From an uncultured Eubacterium sp. (lineage in GTDB: Bacteria > Bacillota > Clostridia > Lachnospirales > Lachnospiraceae): DNA of 64,000 nucleotides. The stretch's first letter is position 1. Each line of letters begins with the position of its first letter. The notes beneath the pieces were generated by a model. The model searched no databases and was not told where the DNA came from. It saw nothing but the letters and a program-made list of their open reading frames with translations. Shown piece by piece: positions 24,629-32,436 of this stretch. Where the stretch lies: contig CAJTXO010000001.1 in NCBI GenBank assembly GCA_910583555.1, positions 62,001-126,000 on the forward strand. The letters are read 5' to 3'. The position numbers and the translations under genes were made by a program.

Positions 24629-26131
24629 CTATTGTCCTTCTGACATTTTATATTTCGTCGCCGGACCACTTCCAATTTTGATCAAAACACCATTTTGTAT
24701 CATTTTTTCCAGTAACTTTCTAGCCCCTGCACGCGTCTTATATTCGCACAATATTGTTGCCGCCTGTGTCGTAATACTCCCATTATCCTTTAGGTACAAA
24801 AGTACTTTCTGTTCTTTCGACAGCTCACTGTATTGATCTGTACTCTTTTGTTCCTCCAGTCGCTCTTTTCGCAGATCTGCCGTCCCTGGAATATATACAA
24901 CCTGGCCAATTTCTAATTTTAAAGACACCCGATCCGAACGCACTGAAAAGTCAAATTCCGGTTTCTTCCATTCCTGCTCTTTCCAGGCTGTCATGATCTT
25001 ATCAATCCCGCTTCCGGCACGCTCGCCAACATTTGCAAAACCAAACATTTTCAATATATTAGGATTTCTCGGATCACTGTTTCCACCAGCATAAAATTCT
25101 TCTCTTGTTATTCGTATCGTACCCGGATTCGAGATCGTTATTTCTTTCCCTTTTTTCACAATGACCACGCCGCGCCTGCCATAGTAGTCGGCATGGGCCA
25201 GGGCATTGGCCACCGCCTCTCCTAAAGCCGCATGAACATCTACACGGTCCACCCGGTGTCCATCTTTACGATTGACAAAAGGAACCGCGATATCATCATC
25301 CATTCGATTGATCACCTTATAATAAAAATCATAAAGATTACCGCTCCAGTCCCCTTCATCCGAATGAGTGCGGAACAACCAGCGCACAGATCTGTCTTCA
25401 CTCTCCTCTCGATAATCCAGAAAATAATGTGGAAACACTTCCGTAATCCGATATGCTTCACCAAAAAATAAGAGGCCGGAAACTGTCGGCGACAATCCTC
25501 CCGTCTTGTTCTTCGCGGCCGCACGGAGTTTCATTAAAAATTCATCATTCTCCAATAGATTCCACGGATGATCCCCGTGAAGCTGTTCAAAAACAACCCT
25601 GTAGCCTCTGATCGTATCACGGTTCAAAGCATCTAATCCCATTTCATCTAATATTTCGGTATCCGCTGCAACATCTCTCTGATCAGAAAACATCGCTCTG
25701 ACCGCTTCCTCAGAACACAGAAAATCTCCCTCATAATCTCTGCGATAAGTTCCCGTCATTGGATCTACGCCAATATACACCGGCTTGTCATGGCGGTCCG
25801 CTGCCGGCACATCAATTCTTAACACCTTCTTGCCTTCTACCGTAATGGGACGCACATGATGATTCAGCAGAATATTCCTGGATACTTTCTCCTTATTATT
25901 TATGGTACTCCAAAAATCCTTCTGATATTTTATGATCTGCTTATCGGTTAAACCTTCAACAGTAAACGAATCCCTATGCTCCTTAACACCAAGAAAAATC
26001 GTACCTCCATTCGTATTTGCAAAGGAAGAATATGTCTCCCAAATACTTACCGGAATACCGTTTGCTGCTAATTTGCATTCAAGTTCATGATCCTCTTCCA
26101 CTTCTAACTGTCTTAAAATATTGTGATCCAC
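24629..26131 (-). CDS. AlbA_2 (Schlafen-like) domain ATP-binding regulator
   Basis: About 500 residues. The N-terminus (EEDHELECKLAANGIP ... FANTNGGTIFLGVKE) is an AlbA_2 domain as found in Schlafen-like proteins. A GHKL-type ATP-binding segment follows (HAALGEAVANALAHADYYGRRGVVIVKKGKEITISNPG, ~300-340), then NILKMFGFANVGERAGSGIDKI. The last ~60 residues form a winged-helix-like region (LSKEQKVLLYLKDNGSITTQAATILCEYK). Such proteins are widespread putative transcriptional regulators, some linked to phage defence. GTG at 26131 has AGAGGTG six bases upstream; GTG at 26140 is an alternative start. Confidence 0.85.
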   Translation of the reverse strand: MDHNILRQLEVEEDHELECKLAANGIPVSIWETYSSFANTNGGTIFLGVKEHRDSFTVEGLTDKQIIKYQKDFWSTINNKEKVSRNILLNHHVRPITVEGKKVLRIDVPAADRHDKPVYIGVDPMTGTYRRDYEGDFLCSEEAVRAMFSDQRDVAADTEILDEMGLDALNRDTIRGYRVVFEQLHGDHPWNLLENDEFLMKLRAAAKNKTGGLSPTVSGLLFFGEAYRITEVFPHYFLDYREESEDRSVRWLFRTHSDEGDWSGNLYDFYYKVINRMDDDIAVPFVNRKDGHRVDRVDVHAALGEAVANALAHADYYGRRGVVIVKKGKEITISNPGTIRITREEFYAGGNSDPRNPNILKMFGFANVGERAGSGIDKIMTAWKEQEWKKPEFDFSVRSDRVSLKLEIGQVVYIPGTADLRKERLEEQKSTDQYSELSKEQKVLLYLKDNGSITTQAATILCEYKTRAGARKLLEKMIQNGVLIKIGSGPATKYKMSEGQ

Positions 26132-26145
26132 TATGTTCACCTCTT

Positions 26146-26181
26146 AAAATGGATGAGAAGCCAAAACCTCTCATCCATTTT
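26146..26181 (-). terminator. Terminator of the PepSY lipoprotein gene
   Basis: A perfect 13-base inverted repeat (AAAATGGATGAGA / TCTCATCCATTTT) with a 10-base loop. It sits between the PepSY stop and the AlbA-domain start, both on the reverse strand. Confidence 0.75.
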
Positions 26182-26215
26182 CTTCTATCCCGATCCGGGT
26201 CAGCCCCGTTCCGGG

Positions 26216-26749
26216 TCAGTCCTCCTCGAACACTTCCACTTCCCATTCCAGGATCTTTCCGCTCACGGCGTCTATTTCAAAATCGTATTCCTTTCCCTCA
26301 TAAAAGATCGAACCCTCGTAAATCTCTTTTCCGTCATCCCACTCACTGTGAATGCTGACATCGGATTCTTTTGCTCCCTTCACCCGCTCCAGAGCGATCT
26401 TTGCCGCTTTCTCTTTCGAAATCTTTTTGCTCGATGACGTGTCAGACGATCCATCCGATGGCTCGGAAGTATTGTCACCATCCGTCAGCTGTCCGTCATC
26501 CGCTGCGCCGGGTTTGGCCGAAGTTTCACCGGTGTTCGTGTCATCTCCATCGTCCAGTGTCCCGCCATTCATTCCATCATTTTCATCCGCATCCGTTGCC
26601 ATCGGCGCCTCAGACACCTCGGCCGCTTCCGTCGCTGCTGGCGAAGCCGTAGCCACTGGCGTCTGATCCGACTGGCCGCTCCCGCATCCGACTGTCAGTA
26701 CGGAAATCAAAAGTCCGATCCCACACAGTAATGCTGTATTCCTTTTCAT
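26216..26749 (-). CDS. PepSY domain lipoprotein
   Basis: A 177-residue lipoprotein: signal peptide with lipobox LTVGC at residues ~18-22, then an Asp/Thr/Ser-rich linker to about residue 105, then one PepSY domain (ISKEKAAKIALERVKGAKESDVSIHSEWDDGKEIYEGSIFYEGKEYDFEIDAVSGKILEWE). PepSY domains often inhibit proteases or sense envelope state; the target is unknown. GGAGG precedes the start and a strong terminator follows, so it is probably monocistronic. Confidence 0.88.
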   Translation of the reverse strand: MKRNTALLCGIGLLISVLTVGCGSGQSDQTPVATASPAATEAAEVSEAPMATDADENDGMNGGTLDDGDDTNTGETSAKPGAADDGQLTDGDNTSEPSDGSSDTSSSKKISKEKAAKIALERVKGAKESDVSIHSEWDDGKEIYEGSIFYEGKEYDFEIDAVSGKILEWEVEVFEED

Positions 26750-26834
26750 CGTAGTCCTCCATTTCTAAACGTTATTGACTTCATGCCTCTCACCTTTTAG
26801 TATACCAGAAATCAGGCGTTTTATAACATAACGA

Positions 26835-28454
26835 TCATTTAACCGCCACTTTCTTCGTATTTGACATTTTACTGTATACCGTAGTCGTCTTACCGCCTGT
26901 GTTTGTTTTCTGATACGCTTTTACATACAGATATGTCGTTGCGTGCTTCGTCAGTTTCAATGTGAGTTTACACGTCTTTTTCCCGACACTCTTTACTTTT
27001 TTAAATTTGATCTTCTTTGCCTTTTTCGCCTTCGTTCCCTTTTTCACTACTTTTTTATATATGACATATCCGCCTGCGTTTTTATTTTTTGTCCAGGAGA
27101 GCGTCACCTGGTTCCCCTTCTTATTCTTTTTCACCTTCGTCAGCTTCACGGGTGAAACGGTAAGGTCCGGGGCCGCGGTTACGTCCGGAGCCGGGGCGGG
27201 TGTTACAACTGCTGGTGCAGCGGGCGTCGGCGTCACACCAGCCAGCGCTTTTGCGCTTGCATTGTTCGTATTTGCCAGTGCCTGTAGCGTGGAGCCGCCG
27301 ACATTCGCGAACGCGTTTGGCGCGATCGTCACTTTTTCATTGATGGTGATCTCTTTTATATTGCTCGCGTTCTTAAACGCGTCTTCTTCTATTTTCGTCA
27401 GCGTTTCCGGCAGTTTAACCGTTTCCAGGTTTCCGCAGCCCTCAAACGTCCCCTTCTCCACTTCCGACAATCCGTCAGAAAAGTTCACGCTGTGGATGCC
27501 GGCATTTTGAAAGGCAAATTCTCCCAGCGTATACGGCGTCGATGACTCCACCGTTACATCCAGTATATTTCCGCAGTTCGCGAACGCGCGGTCCCCGATC
27601 GAGGAAACCGTTCCCCGGATCGTGACATAGTGGATCCCGCTGTTCTCAAATACGCCGGATCCGACTTCATTGATATTTCCCTTCTCGTTCACGATAAACC
27701 CATTGATATTGCCTGTCCCCTGAAACGCATCCGCCCCCAGCTTTCCGATCGATCCGTCGACGGTAAAATTGTGGATGCCGCTGTTCTTAAACGCGCATTC
27801 ACCGATCTCTGTGATGACCGCGCCTTCTTTTACTACGACTTCCAGCAGATTTCCCGTATTTTCAAAGGCATTAGCTCCAATGACAAGGTTCGCGCTGTCA
27901 AACGTGATATTTTTTACCGGAGAATTATAAAAGGCCCGGTATCCGATGCTCGTCAGGCAGGTCGGAAGCAACTCGGCCGCCACGGCCGATCCGGTTTCCA
28001 CGGTCGGAACTTTTTCAAAGATCAGTTCCGCCCCGGCAGACTCCACCTCGGCAAATTCCCCCGTCGGCGTGTAGGTGTAACTCGCCACATTGTCCACCGC
28101 ATACGAAGAAAAGGCTTCCTCACCGATGATCTCAAGCGTATCCGGCAGATACAGGTTGTGGATATTCGTTCCCGCGTTCGCGAACGCCCTCCTGCCGACC
28201 GCGCGCACCTTCTGCCCGCGGACAGCCGCTGGCACGACAATATCCGTCATATTCGGCCCGGACGCAGGCGGCCGGAAATCCGTGACCGTCAGAACGCCGT
28301 CTATGTATTCTGTTACAAAAAGAGTTTCGTCGCTGATAACAAGTGACGTTTTTTCGTCTGCGGATGCCTGCTTATCCTGAAACAGCATAGCTGCTGCCGC
28401 AAAAAGAATAAACAGCACCACAGGCATCATCATTTTTTTCGCTTGGCTTACCAT
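26835..28454 (-). CDS. Secreted BspA-like leucine-rich repeat protein with basic C-terminal module
   Basis: A 539-residue exported protein. Signal peptide is residues ~1-32 (ending QASADE). Residues ~60-400 hold about ten BspA/LRR_5-type repeats (VGRRAFANAG, IGEEAFSSY, IGANAFENTGN, IGDRAFANCGN, KIEEDAFKNASN). After a Pro/Ala-rich linker, the last ~100 residues form a Fn3-like, very Lys-rich module (KVKKNKKGNQVTLSWTKNKNAGGYVIYKK). BspA-like proteins bind host or matrix components; the basic module may hold the protein to the anionic cell wall. No sortase motif is present. AGGAGGG precedes the ATG. Confidence 0.85.
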   Translation of the reverse strand: MVSQAKKMMMPVVLFILFAAAAMLFQDKQASADEKTSLVISDETLFVTEYIDGVLTVTDFRPPASGPNMTDIVVPAAVRGQKVRAVGRRAFANAGTNIHNLYLPDTLEIIGEEAFSSYAVDNVASYTYTPTGEFAEVESAGAELIFEKVPTVETGSAVAAELLPTCLTSIGYRAFYNSPVKNITFDSANLVIGANAFENTGNLLEVVVKEGAVITEIGECAFKNSGIHNFTVDGSIGKLGADAFQGTGNINGFIVNEKGNINEVGSGVFENSGIHYVTIRGTVSSIGDRAFANCGNILDVTVESSTPYTLGEFAFQNAGIHSVNFSDGLSEVEKGTFEGCGNLETVKLPETLTKIEEDAFKNASNIKEITINEKVTIAPNAFANVGGSTLQALANTNNASAKALAGVTPTPAAPAVVTPAPAPDVTAAPDLTVSPVKLTKVKKNKKGNQVTLSWTKNKNAGGYVIYKKVVKKGTKAKKAKKIKFKKVKSVGKKTCKLTLKLTKHATTYLYVKAYQKTNTGGKTTTVYSKMSNTKKVAVK

Positions 28455-28520
28455 ATTTTTCCCTCCTGAGATCTATGATCTTGCTATGATCGTGTTCTTG
28501 CTGCCATTTCACTAACAATG

Positions 28521-28549
28521 ATTTTACCATATCTTTCTTTTTCTGACAA
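28521..28549 (-). promoter_or_regulatory. Promoter of the LRR protein gene
   Basis: Reverse-strand TTGTCA, a 17-base spacer and TAAAAT, about 70 bases before the start. The spacer closely resembles that of the toxin promoter at 30753-30781. Confidence 0.7.
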
Positions 28550-28983
28550 CTTGAATTGTTTTCGTTCTTCATTCTCAACTGTCCATTCTTAGTTTGTCGT
28601 CCAAAACAAAACCGCCTTTCACCATCCGGCGTAAACGCAAATGTATTACTGGTGCTCAGTGTATCAAACCAGGCTTGGCCTGCATTTGACGGAAGAACAA
28701 CAAATTTATTTGCATCCGTATACGTCTCGTCGTCCGAGTTTGTCAGATAGACACGTATCCCAGGCGCCCCAGCGCTTGGATAAACGGTAACCGGCATGTT
28801 CGTGAGAATCTCAAATGATACGTTGCCGATATTCGCAACTGTCGGATAAATAAAATTCACGTTGTAGTTTCCCGTATTTGCCGTATGGGATACGCGGAAT
28901 CCCTCAAAATCCGTTAAGTTCAGAAAACCACACCACATACAGCGGTGGGTATCCTTGCTAAAACTGTGCGCGACTGGATTCGC
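28550..28983 (-). pseudogene. Possible gene remnant, unknown product
   Basis: An open reverse-strand frame of about 145 codons reads like real protein with plausible codon use (for example VSHTANTGNYNVNFIYP, VTVYPSAGAPGIRVYLTNSD), but it begins directly after a TGA with no ribosome binding site. Its 3' part runs into the promoter and leader of the LRR gene. It may be the remnant of a surface protein, or a chance frame. I recognise no family. Confidence 0.25.
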
Positions 28984-28997
28984 TCATATTTCTTTTG

Positions 28998-29026
28998 TTG
29001 TTTTCGGAAATAATATATGGTATACT
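28998..29026 (+). promoter_or_regulatory. Promoter of the REC-PAS-GGDEF gene
   Basis: TTGTTT, a 17-base spacer and TATACT. The leader to the gene start is then about 160 bases and includes a T7 run near 29115, so the leader may be regulatory, though I recognise no riboswitch class. Confidence 0.5.
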
Positions 29027-29195
29027 AAAAATGCAGGAACGAGGAGGTAGTTGTCTGCGCAAGGATCGACGCCTCACACGCACTTTATGATACAACGTCA
29101 CTGAAATCCGTTTTTTTAATTAAGAAATCTTTTCCGGCGATATAGATTGGTAGAAACTTAAGGATAAAAGAAATAAATTCAGGAAGGGGAATAAC

Positions 29196-30443
29196 ATGGA
29201 AGTATCTGCAAATAAAAAAAATTTACTGATCATAGAAAACGACGAAGTGCTCTGTCGGGAATTTCATTCTATCGTATCAGATATTTACCACTTGATTGAA
29301 ATACCGGATATTGTTGAGGTAATTCCTTATTTATCAGAACATAAAGATGATATTTCAGCAGTTTTATATAACATCCATAATTTTTCCACTGAAGATGAGG
29401 GATTTCTGAATGAGATGAATGAAGATATCCGATTTTCCTCCATCCCGGTACTGCTGATCACAGGAGAGCAGGAGTCTGACGCGGAGACGAAAATGCTCAC
29501 GCTGGGGGCGATGGACTGTATACATAAACCCTTTCACCGGGAAGCTGTGAAAAAACAGATTGAGAATGCGATCCGGCTGGCCGATTCCATGTCCTATCAG
29601 GATGTCGAACGGATGCTCAAGGATCTCCCATCCAATATTTATCTGAAAGACACAGAATGCCGCTATATATTCTGCACCCATTACTGGCATCATCTGGATA
29701 GAAGCGATGATCCGAATTGGACGATCCGCGGGAAAACAGACGTGGAAATCCGCAAGGATAAAGAAAATGCCGCCGAAGCGATGAAAGCCGATATGAATGT
29801 CATCAAAACAGGAAAAGGGACATCCTATACGATTGAAATCAACACGGACGGAGTGCAGGAATATTTTGAAGTAATAAAAGAACCTTATAGAAATGAACAG
29901 GGAAAAATAACAGGTATCATCGGCCTTATCAATCAAGTGACCGAATACGAACAAATGAAAAGAAAACTGCAGGAAATCGTAAGGACCGACGAACTGACAG
30001 GTCTCTTCAGCCGTTACTATTTTGACGAATACTTACATAACATCCAAAAGAAAGAATTATTTCCAATCTGCGTGATTTCCGCAGACTGTGACGGATTGAA
30101 AAAGATCAATGATACCTACGGACATTTGGTAGGAGACGAATATATCAGGATGACATCTCTCCTGTTCCGCATGGTTATTCCGGAAAATGGCGCGGTATTC
30201 CGCACTGGCGGCGATGAATTTATCATCCTGCTGCCGTCCACACCAGAGAAGACGGCACAGGGTTATATGGATCAGATGCGGGAAAAAGAAAAGTTATTCC
30301 AGATCAGAGGGCAAAAACTAAGCGTTTCCCTTGGCATGAGCAGTATTAAAAGCAGTGAGGATTCCGCTGCCGAGTGTATTGCGACATCCGATATGAATAT
30401 GTATACGGAAAAAAGGAGAAAGAAGAAAAACAGACGGAGTTGA
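29196..30443 (+). CDS. REC-PAS-GGDEF diguanylate cyclase
   Basis: A 415-residue signalling protein. Residues ~9-130 are a receiver domain; the strand that normally ends in the phosphoacceptor Asp reads AVLYNIHNF, so Asp appears replaced by Asn while the late TGE and KPF elements remain. Residues ~135-250 resemble PAS (LPSNIYLKDTECRYIFCTHYW ... IIGLINQVTEYEQ). Residues ~258-410 are GGDEF (RTDELTGLFSRYYFDEYL, CDGLKKINDTYGHLVGDEYI, RTGGDEFIILLP) with the active-site motif intact. It likely makes cyclic di-GMP under control of the PAS domain. AGGAAGGGG precedes the start. Confidence 0.9.
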   Translation: MEVSANKKNLLIIENDEVLCREFHSIVSDIYHLIEIPDIVEVIPYLSEHKDDISAVLYNIHNFSTEDEGFLNEMNEDIRFSSIPVLLITGEQESDAETKMLTLGAMDCIHKPFHREAVKKQIENAIRLADSMSYQDVERMLKDLPSNIYLKDTECRYIFCTHYWHHLDRSDDPNWTIRGKTDVEIRKDKENAAEAMKADMNVIKTGKGTSYTIEINTDGVQEYFEVIKEPYRNEQGKITGIIGLINQVTEYEQMKRKLQEIVRTDELTGLFSRYYFDEYLHNIQKKELFPICVISADCDGLKKINDTYGHLVGDEYIRMTSLLFRMVIPENGAVFRTGGDEFIILLPSTPEKTAQGYMDQMREKEKLFQIRGQKLSVSLGMSSIKSSEDSAAECIATSDMNMYTEKRRKKKNRRS

Positions 30444-30464
30444 GTGGAATTAACAGAATGAACC

Positions 30465-30493
30465 TTTACAAATTCACGTAAACGTGTTATAGT
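30465..30493 (+). promoter_or_regulatory. Promoter of antitoxin RNA, locus 1
   Basis: TTTACA, a 17-base spacer and TATAGT on the forward strand, reading toward the 3' end of the reverse-strand toxin gene. Confidence 0.75.
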
Positions 30494-30499
30494 ATTAAA

Positions 30500-30588
30500 A
30501 AAGGAACAACCGCCCACAAGGGGTTTGACCAGTATAAGAAATAGCAAATGCCACCCTGAACCGACCAAAGTACAAGGGTGGTTTTGCT
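30500..30588 (+). ncRNA. Predicted antisense antitoxin RNA, locus 1
   Basis: A transcript of about 90 bases would start near 30500 and end at the hairpin CCACCCT/AGGGTGG (30551-30581) followed by TTTT. It is convergent with, and complementary to, the 3' part of the predicted toxin mRNA, as in TxpA/BsrG-type I systems. Ends are estimates. Confidence 0.65.
30551..30586. terminator. Bidirectional terminator, toxin-antitoxin locus 1
   Basis: The CCACCCT/AGGGTGG stem is flanked by TTTTG on the forward strand and CATTTGC on the reverse strand, so it can end both convergent transcripts. Confidence 0.6.
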
Positions 30589-30596
30589 ATGTAAAG

Positions 30597-30686
30597 CTAC
30601 TTACAAAACGTAAACACGAATGTAAGCAATGCCAAAAGGAATAACCCAAAGGTCATTATATCCTTAAAATCAAAATGATTTTTCAT
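30597..30686 (-). CDS. Small hydrophobic type I toxin (Hol-Tox / TxpA-BsrG like)
   Basis: A 29-residue peptide: MKNHFDFKD, then a single hydrophobic helix (IMTFGLFLLALLTFVFTF), ending in CK. The pattern xxMxxFGxFxLxLLTxV is that of the putative holin-like toxin family, small membrane peptides that are toxic when their antisense RNA is missing. GGGGGTG lies 6 bases before the ATG, and its G-run can pair with an upstream CCTCATTC, hiding the site in a hairpin, as usual for such toxins. It has its own promoter and an antisense RNA. Confidence 0.8.
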   Translation of the reverse strand: MKNHFDFKDIMTFGLFLLALLTFVFTFCK

Positions 30687-30752
30687 AGGCATCACCCCCA
30701 TTCTTTTGGAATGAGGTCAACGCACCCTGTAACACGATTGTTCCATGACAAG

Positions 30753-30781
30753 ATTCTACCATATTCTTTTCGTTCTGACAA
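30753..30781 (-). promoter_or_regulatory. Promoter of toxin mRNA, locus 1
   Basis: Reverse-strand TTGTCA, a 17-base spacer and TAGAAT. The leader before the toxin start is about 60 bases. Confidence 0.75.
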
Positions 30782-30880
30782 CCCATATAACTTCTTTATA
30801 TCCATAAAAATAAATATTTATATCAAACGAGCAACACTACACAGCTGTATAAAGAGTCACAAGGATCAATAAATTAAACA

Positions 30881-30914
30881 AAACCCTTGAAAGCACTAGA
30901 CTCTCAAGGGTTTT
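30881..30914 (-). terminator. Terminator of rplM-rpsI
   Basis: AAACCCTTGA pairs with TCAAGGGTTT across a 14-base loop and is followed by T-rich sequence on the reverse strand. Confidence 0.8.
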
Positions 30915-30939
30915 ATCATTTTCTCTATTCTTTTCAAAA

Positions 30940-31338
30940 TTATCTCTTCGAGAACTGCGATGCCCTACGCGCCTTCTTCAAGCCGTATTTCTTACGCTCT
31001 TTCATACGCGGATCACGAGTAAGGAATCCAGCCTTCTTCAATGTCGGCCTGAGGTCAAGATCATACCGGTTCAGCGCCCTTGCGATGCCGTGACGGATCG
31101 CTCCCGCCTGGCCGGTAAAACCGCCGCCCTTTACATTGACAAGGATGTCGAATTTGTCAACCGTGTTTGTTGCTTCCAACGGCTGGCGAACGATGATCTT
31201 CAATGTCTCCAGACCAAAGTAATCGTCCATGTCCTTTTTATTTATCGTAATTTTACCGCTGCCCGGCATAAGATATACACGCGCAACGCTTGATTTTCTT
31301 CTTCCCGTTCCATAATATCTTTCACTAGCCAATGTCAT
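30940..31338 (-). CDS. rpsI: 30S ribosomal protein S9
   Basis: A 132-residue S9 with YYGTGRRKSSVARVYL at the N-terminus, GGGFTGQAGAIRHGIARAL in the middle and the RNA-binding tail KYGLKKARRASQFSKR, whose last residues reach the P-site tRNA. AAAGGAG precedes the ATG. It follows rplM by 19 bases in the conserved rplM-rpsI operon. Confidence 0.98.
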   Translation of the reverse strand: MTLASERYYGTGRRKSSVARVYLMPGSGKITINKKDMDDYFGLETLKIIVRQPLEATNTVDKFDILVNVKGGGFTGQAGAIRHGIARALNRYDLDLRPTLKKAGFLTRDPRMKERKKYGLKKARRASQFSKR

Positions 31339-31357
31339 TTTCTCCTTTCAAAGCTCT

Positions 31358-31786
31358 CTAAATTTCCAATGCTTCCGGCTTCTGTGCAGCATGTTTGTGT
31401 TCCGGTCCCGCGTACACAAACAACTTTTTCAGCATCTGTCTTCCCAGAGGTCCCTTGGGAAGCATGCCCTTTACTGCATGAGTAATAACATACTCCGGCT
31501 TCTTGTTCAACATTTCCTGTAACGTAGCTTCTTTCATGCCGCCGACATATTCTGAATGATGATAATAAATCTTCTGATTCAGCTTTTTACCTGTCGTAAC
31601 GACCTTTTCTGCATTTACAACGATCACATAATCGCCTGTGTCAATGTGCGGTGTATAGATAGGCTTTTTTTTGCCTCTTAAAATGCTTGCAATCTCGGAT
31701 GCCATACGACCAAGCGTCTTTCCTTCGGCATCAACGACATACCACTTTCTTTCCACATCGGATGGACTTGCCATATAACTTTTCAT
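31358..31786 (-). CDS. rplM: 50S ribosomal protein L13
   Basis: A 142-residue L13, an early 23S rRNA binding protein. Visible are KWYVVDAEGKTLGRMASEIASILRGK, GDYVIVVNAEKV and the family signature AVKGMLPKGPLGRQMLKKLFVYAG. AGGAGG precedes the start. It is expressed with rpsI from the promoter at 31947-31975 through a 150-base leader. Confidence 0.98.
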   Translation of the reverse strand: MKSYMASPSDVERKWYVVDAEGKTLGRMASEIASILRGKKKPIYTPHIDTGDYVIVVNAEKVVTTGKKLNQKIYYHHSEYVGGMKEATLQEMLNKKPEYVITHAVKGMLPKGPLGRQMLKKLFVYAGPEHKHAAQKPEALEI

Positions 31787-31940
31787 CCTGGAAACCTCCT
31801 AAAAATTATCATTTACTTTTTCCTTGCGAATTAAAAGAAATCTGTCTGCAATGTCCGGAACAGACGATTCCACAAAAAAATACCGTAACTCTGGCTGCCG
31901 GGGCAGGCAATCCAAAGAACTGTGTATTTTCACGTCACAG
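31787..31940 (-). promoter_or_regulatory. Structured leader of rplM, possible L13-type autoregulatory element
   Basis: About 150 bases lie between promoter and rplM. In RNA orientation they contain AATAC ... GTATTTTTTT around a TGCC/GGCA stem, which looks like an intrinsic terminator inside the leader, then the gene. L13 leaders that sense excess ribosomal protein are known in Firmicutes; assignment here is inference. Confidence 0.45.
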
Positions 31941-31946
31941 TATCAT

Positions 31947-31975
31947 ATTATATTACATGTTTTTCACCTTGTCAA
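31947..31975 (-). promoter_or_regulatory. Promoter of rplM-rpsI
   Basis: Consensus TTGACA, a 17-base spacer and TATAAT on the reverse strand. Confidence 0.85.
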
Positions 31976-32093
31976 TATCAAAACGCGAAAGTTTTTATGT
32001 AATTCCATTGGCGGTAGAGCCTGATCTGTCCCACCCTACCCTAAATCAGGCTCAGACGTCACTTTGATACTAATAAGTTCCAAATACCGCTTA

Positions 32094-32282
32094 CTAGCGG
32101 TATTTCGCTTTCCTGTGTCCCTCCTGCCCGGGATGATCCGGATACCCGTTTCCCTGCGCGTCTACCGCCGGATCTTTTGCGGATGCGTTCCTCGACCTGT
32201 TTTCTTTCTTTTCCGGTCGGCTTGCTTCCCATACACCGTCTGGAACCGTCCTCACCGGCCGTTCCAGTCTTGCTTCTCTCAT
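32094..32282 (-). CDS. Small basic hypothetical protein (uncertain)
   Basis: A possible 62-residue, Arg/Lys/Glu-rich protein. GGAAG lies 6 bases before the chosen ATG, and the stop falls in the loop of a perfect 8-base hairpin (ATACCGC / GCGGTAT, 32084-32105) that could act as terminator. Composition is unlike a folded domain and another reading frame across the same stretch is also open, so this may not be a gene. Confidence 0.3.
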   Translation of the reverse strand: MREARLERPVRTVPDGVWEASRPEKKENRSRNASAKDPAVDAQGNGYPDHPGQEGHRKAKYR

Positions 32283-32436
32283 CGACATCTTCCTTTCTTT
32301 TTGCTTTTTCTTTAGTGTAACCATTCGCGCAGGGATTATGTTTTTGCATATCATTTATTGAATTGGAAATCATAATACGAAATAAGAGACCGAATCAATC
32401 CACGACAAAACAGGAAAAAACAGGAGTGTTAAGCCC

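Noticed and set aside
29030..29092. Short frame MQERGGSCLRKDRRLTRTL in the leader of the GGDEF gene
   Set aside because: It begins at the predicted transcript start without a ribosome binding site. A leader peptide cannot be excluded, but support is too thin.
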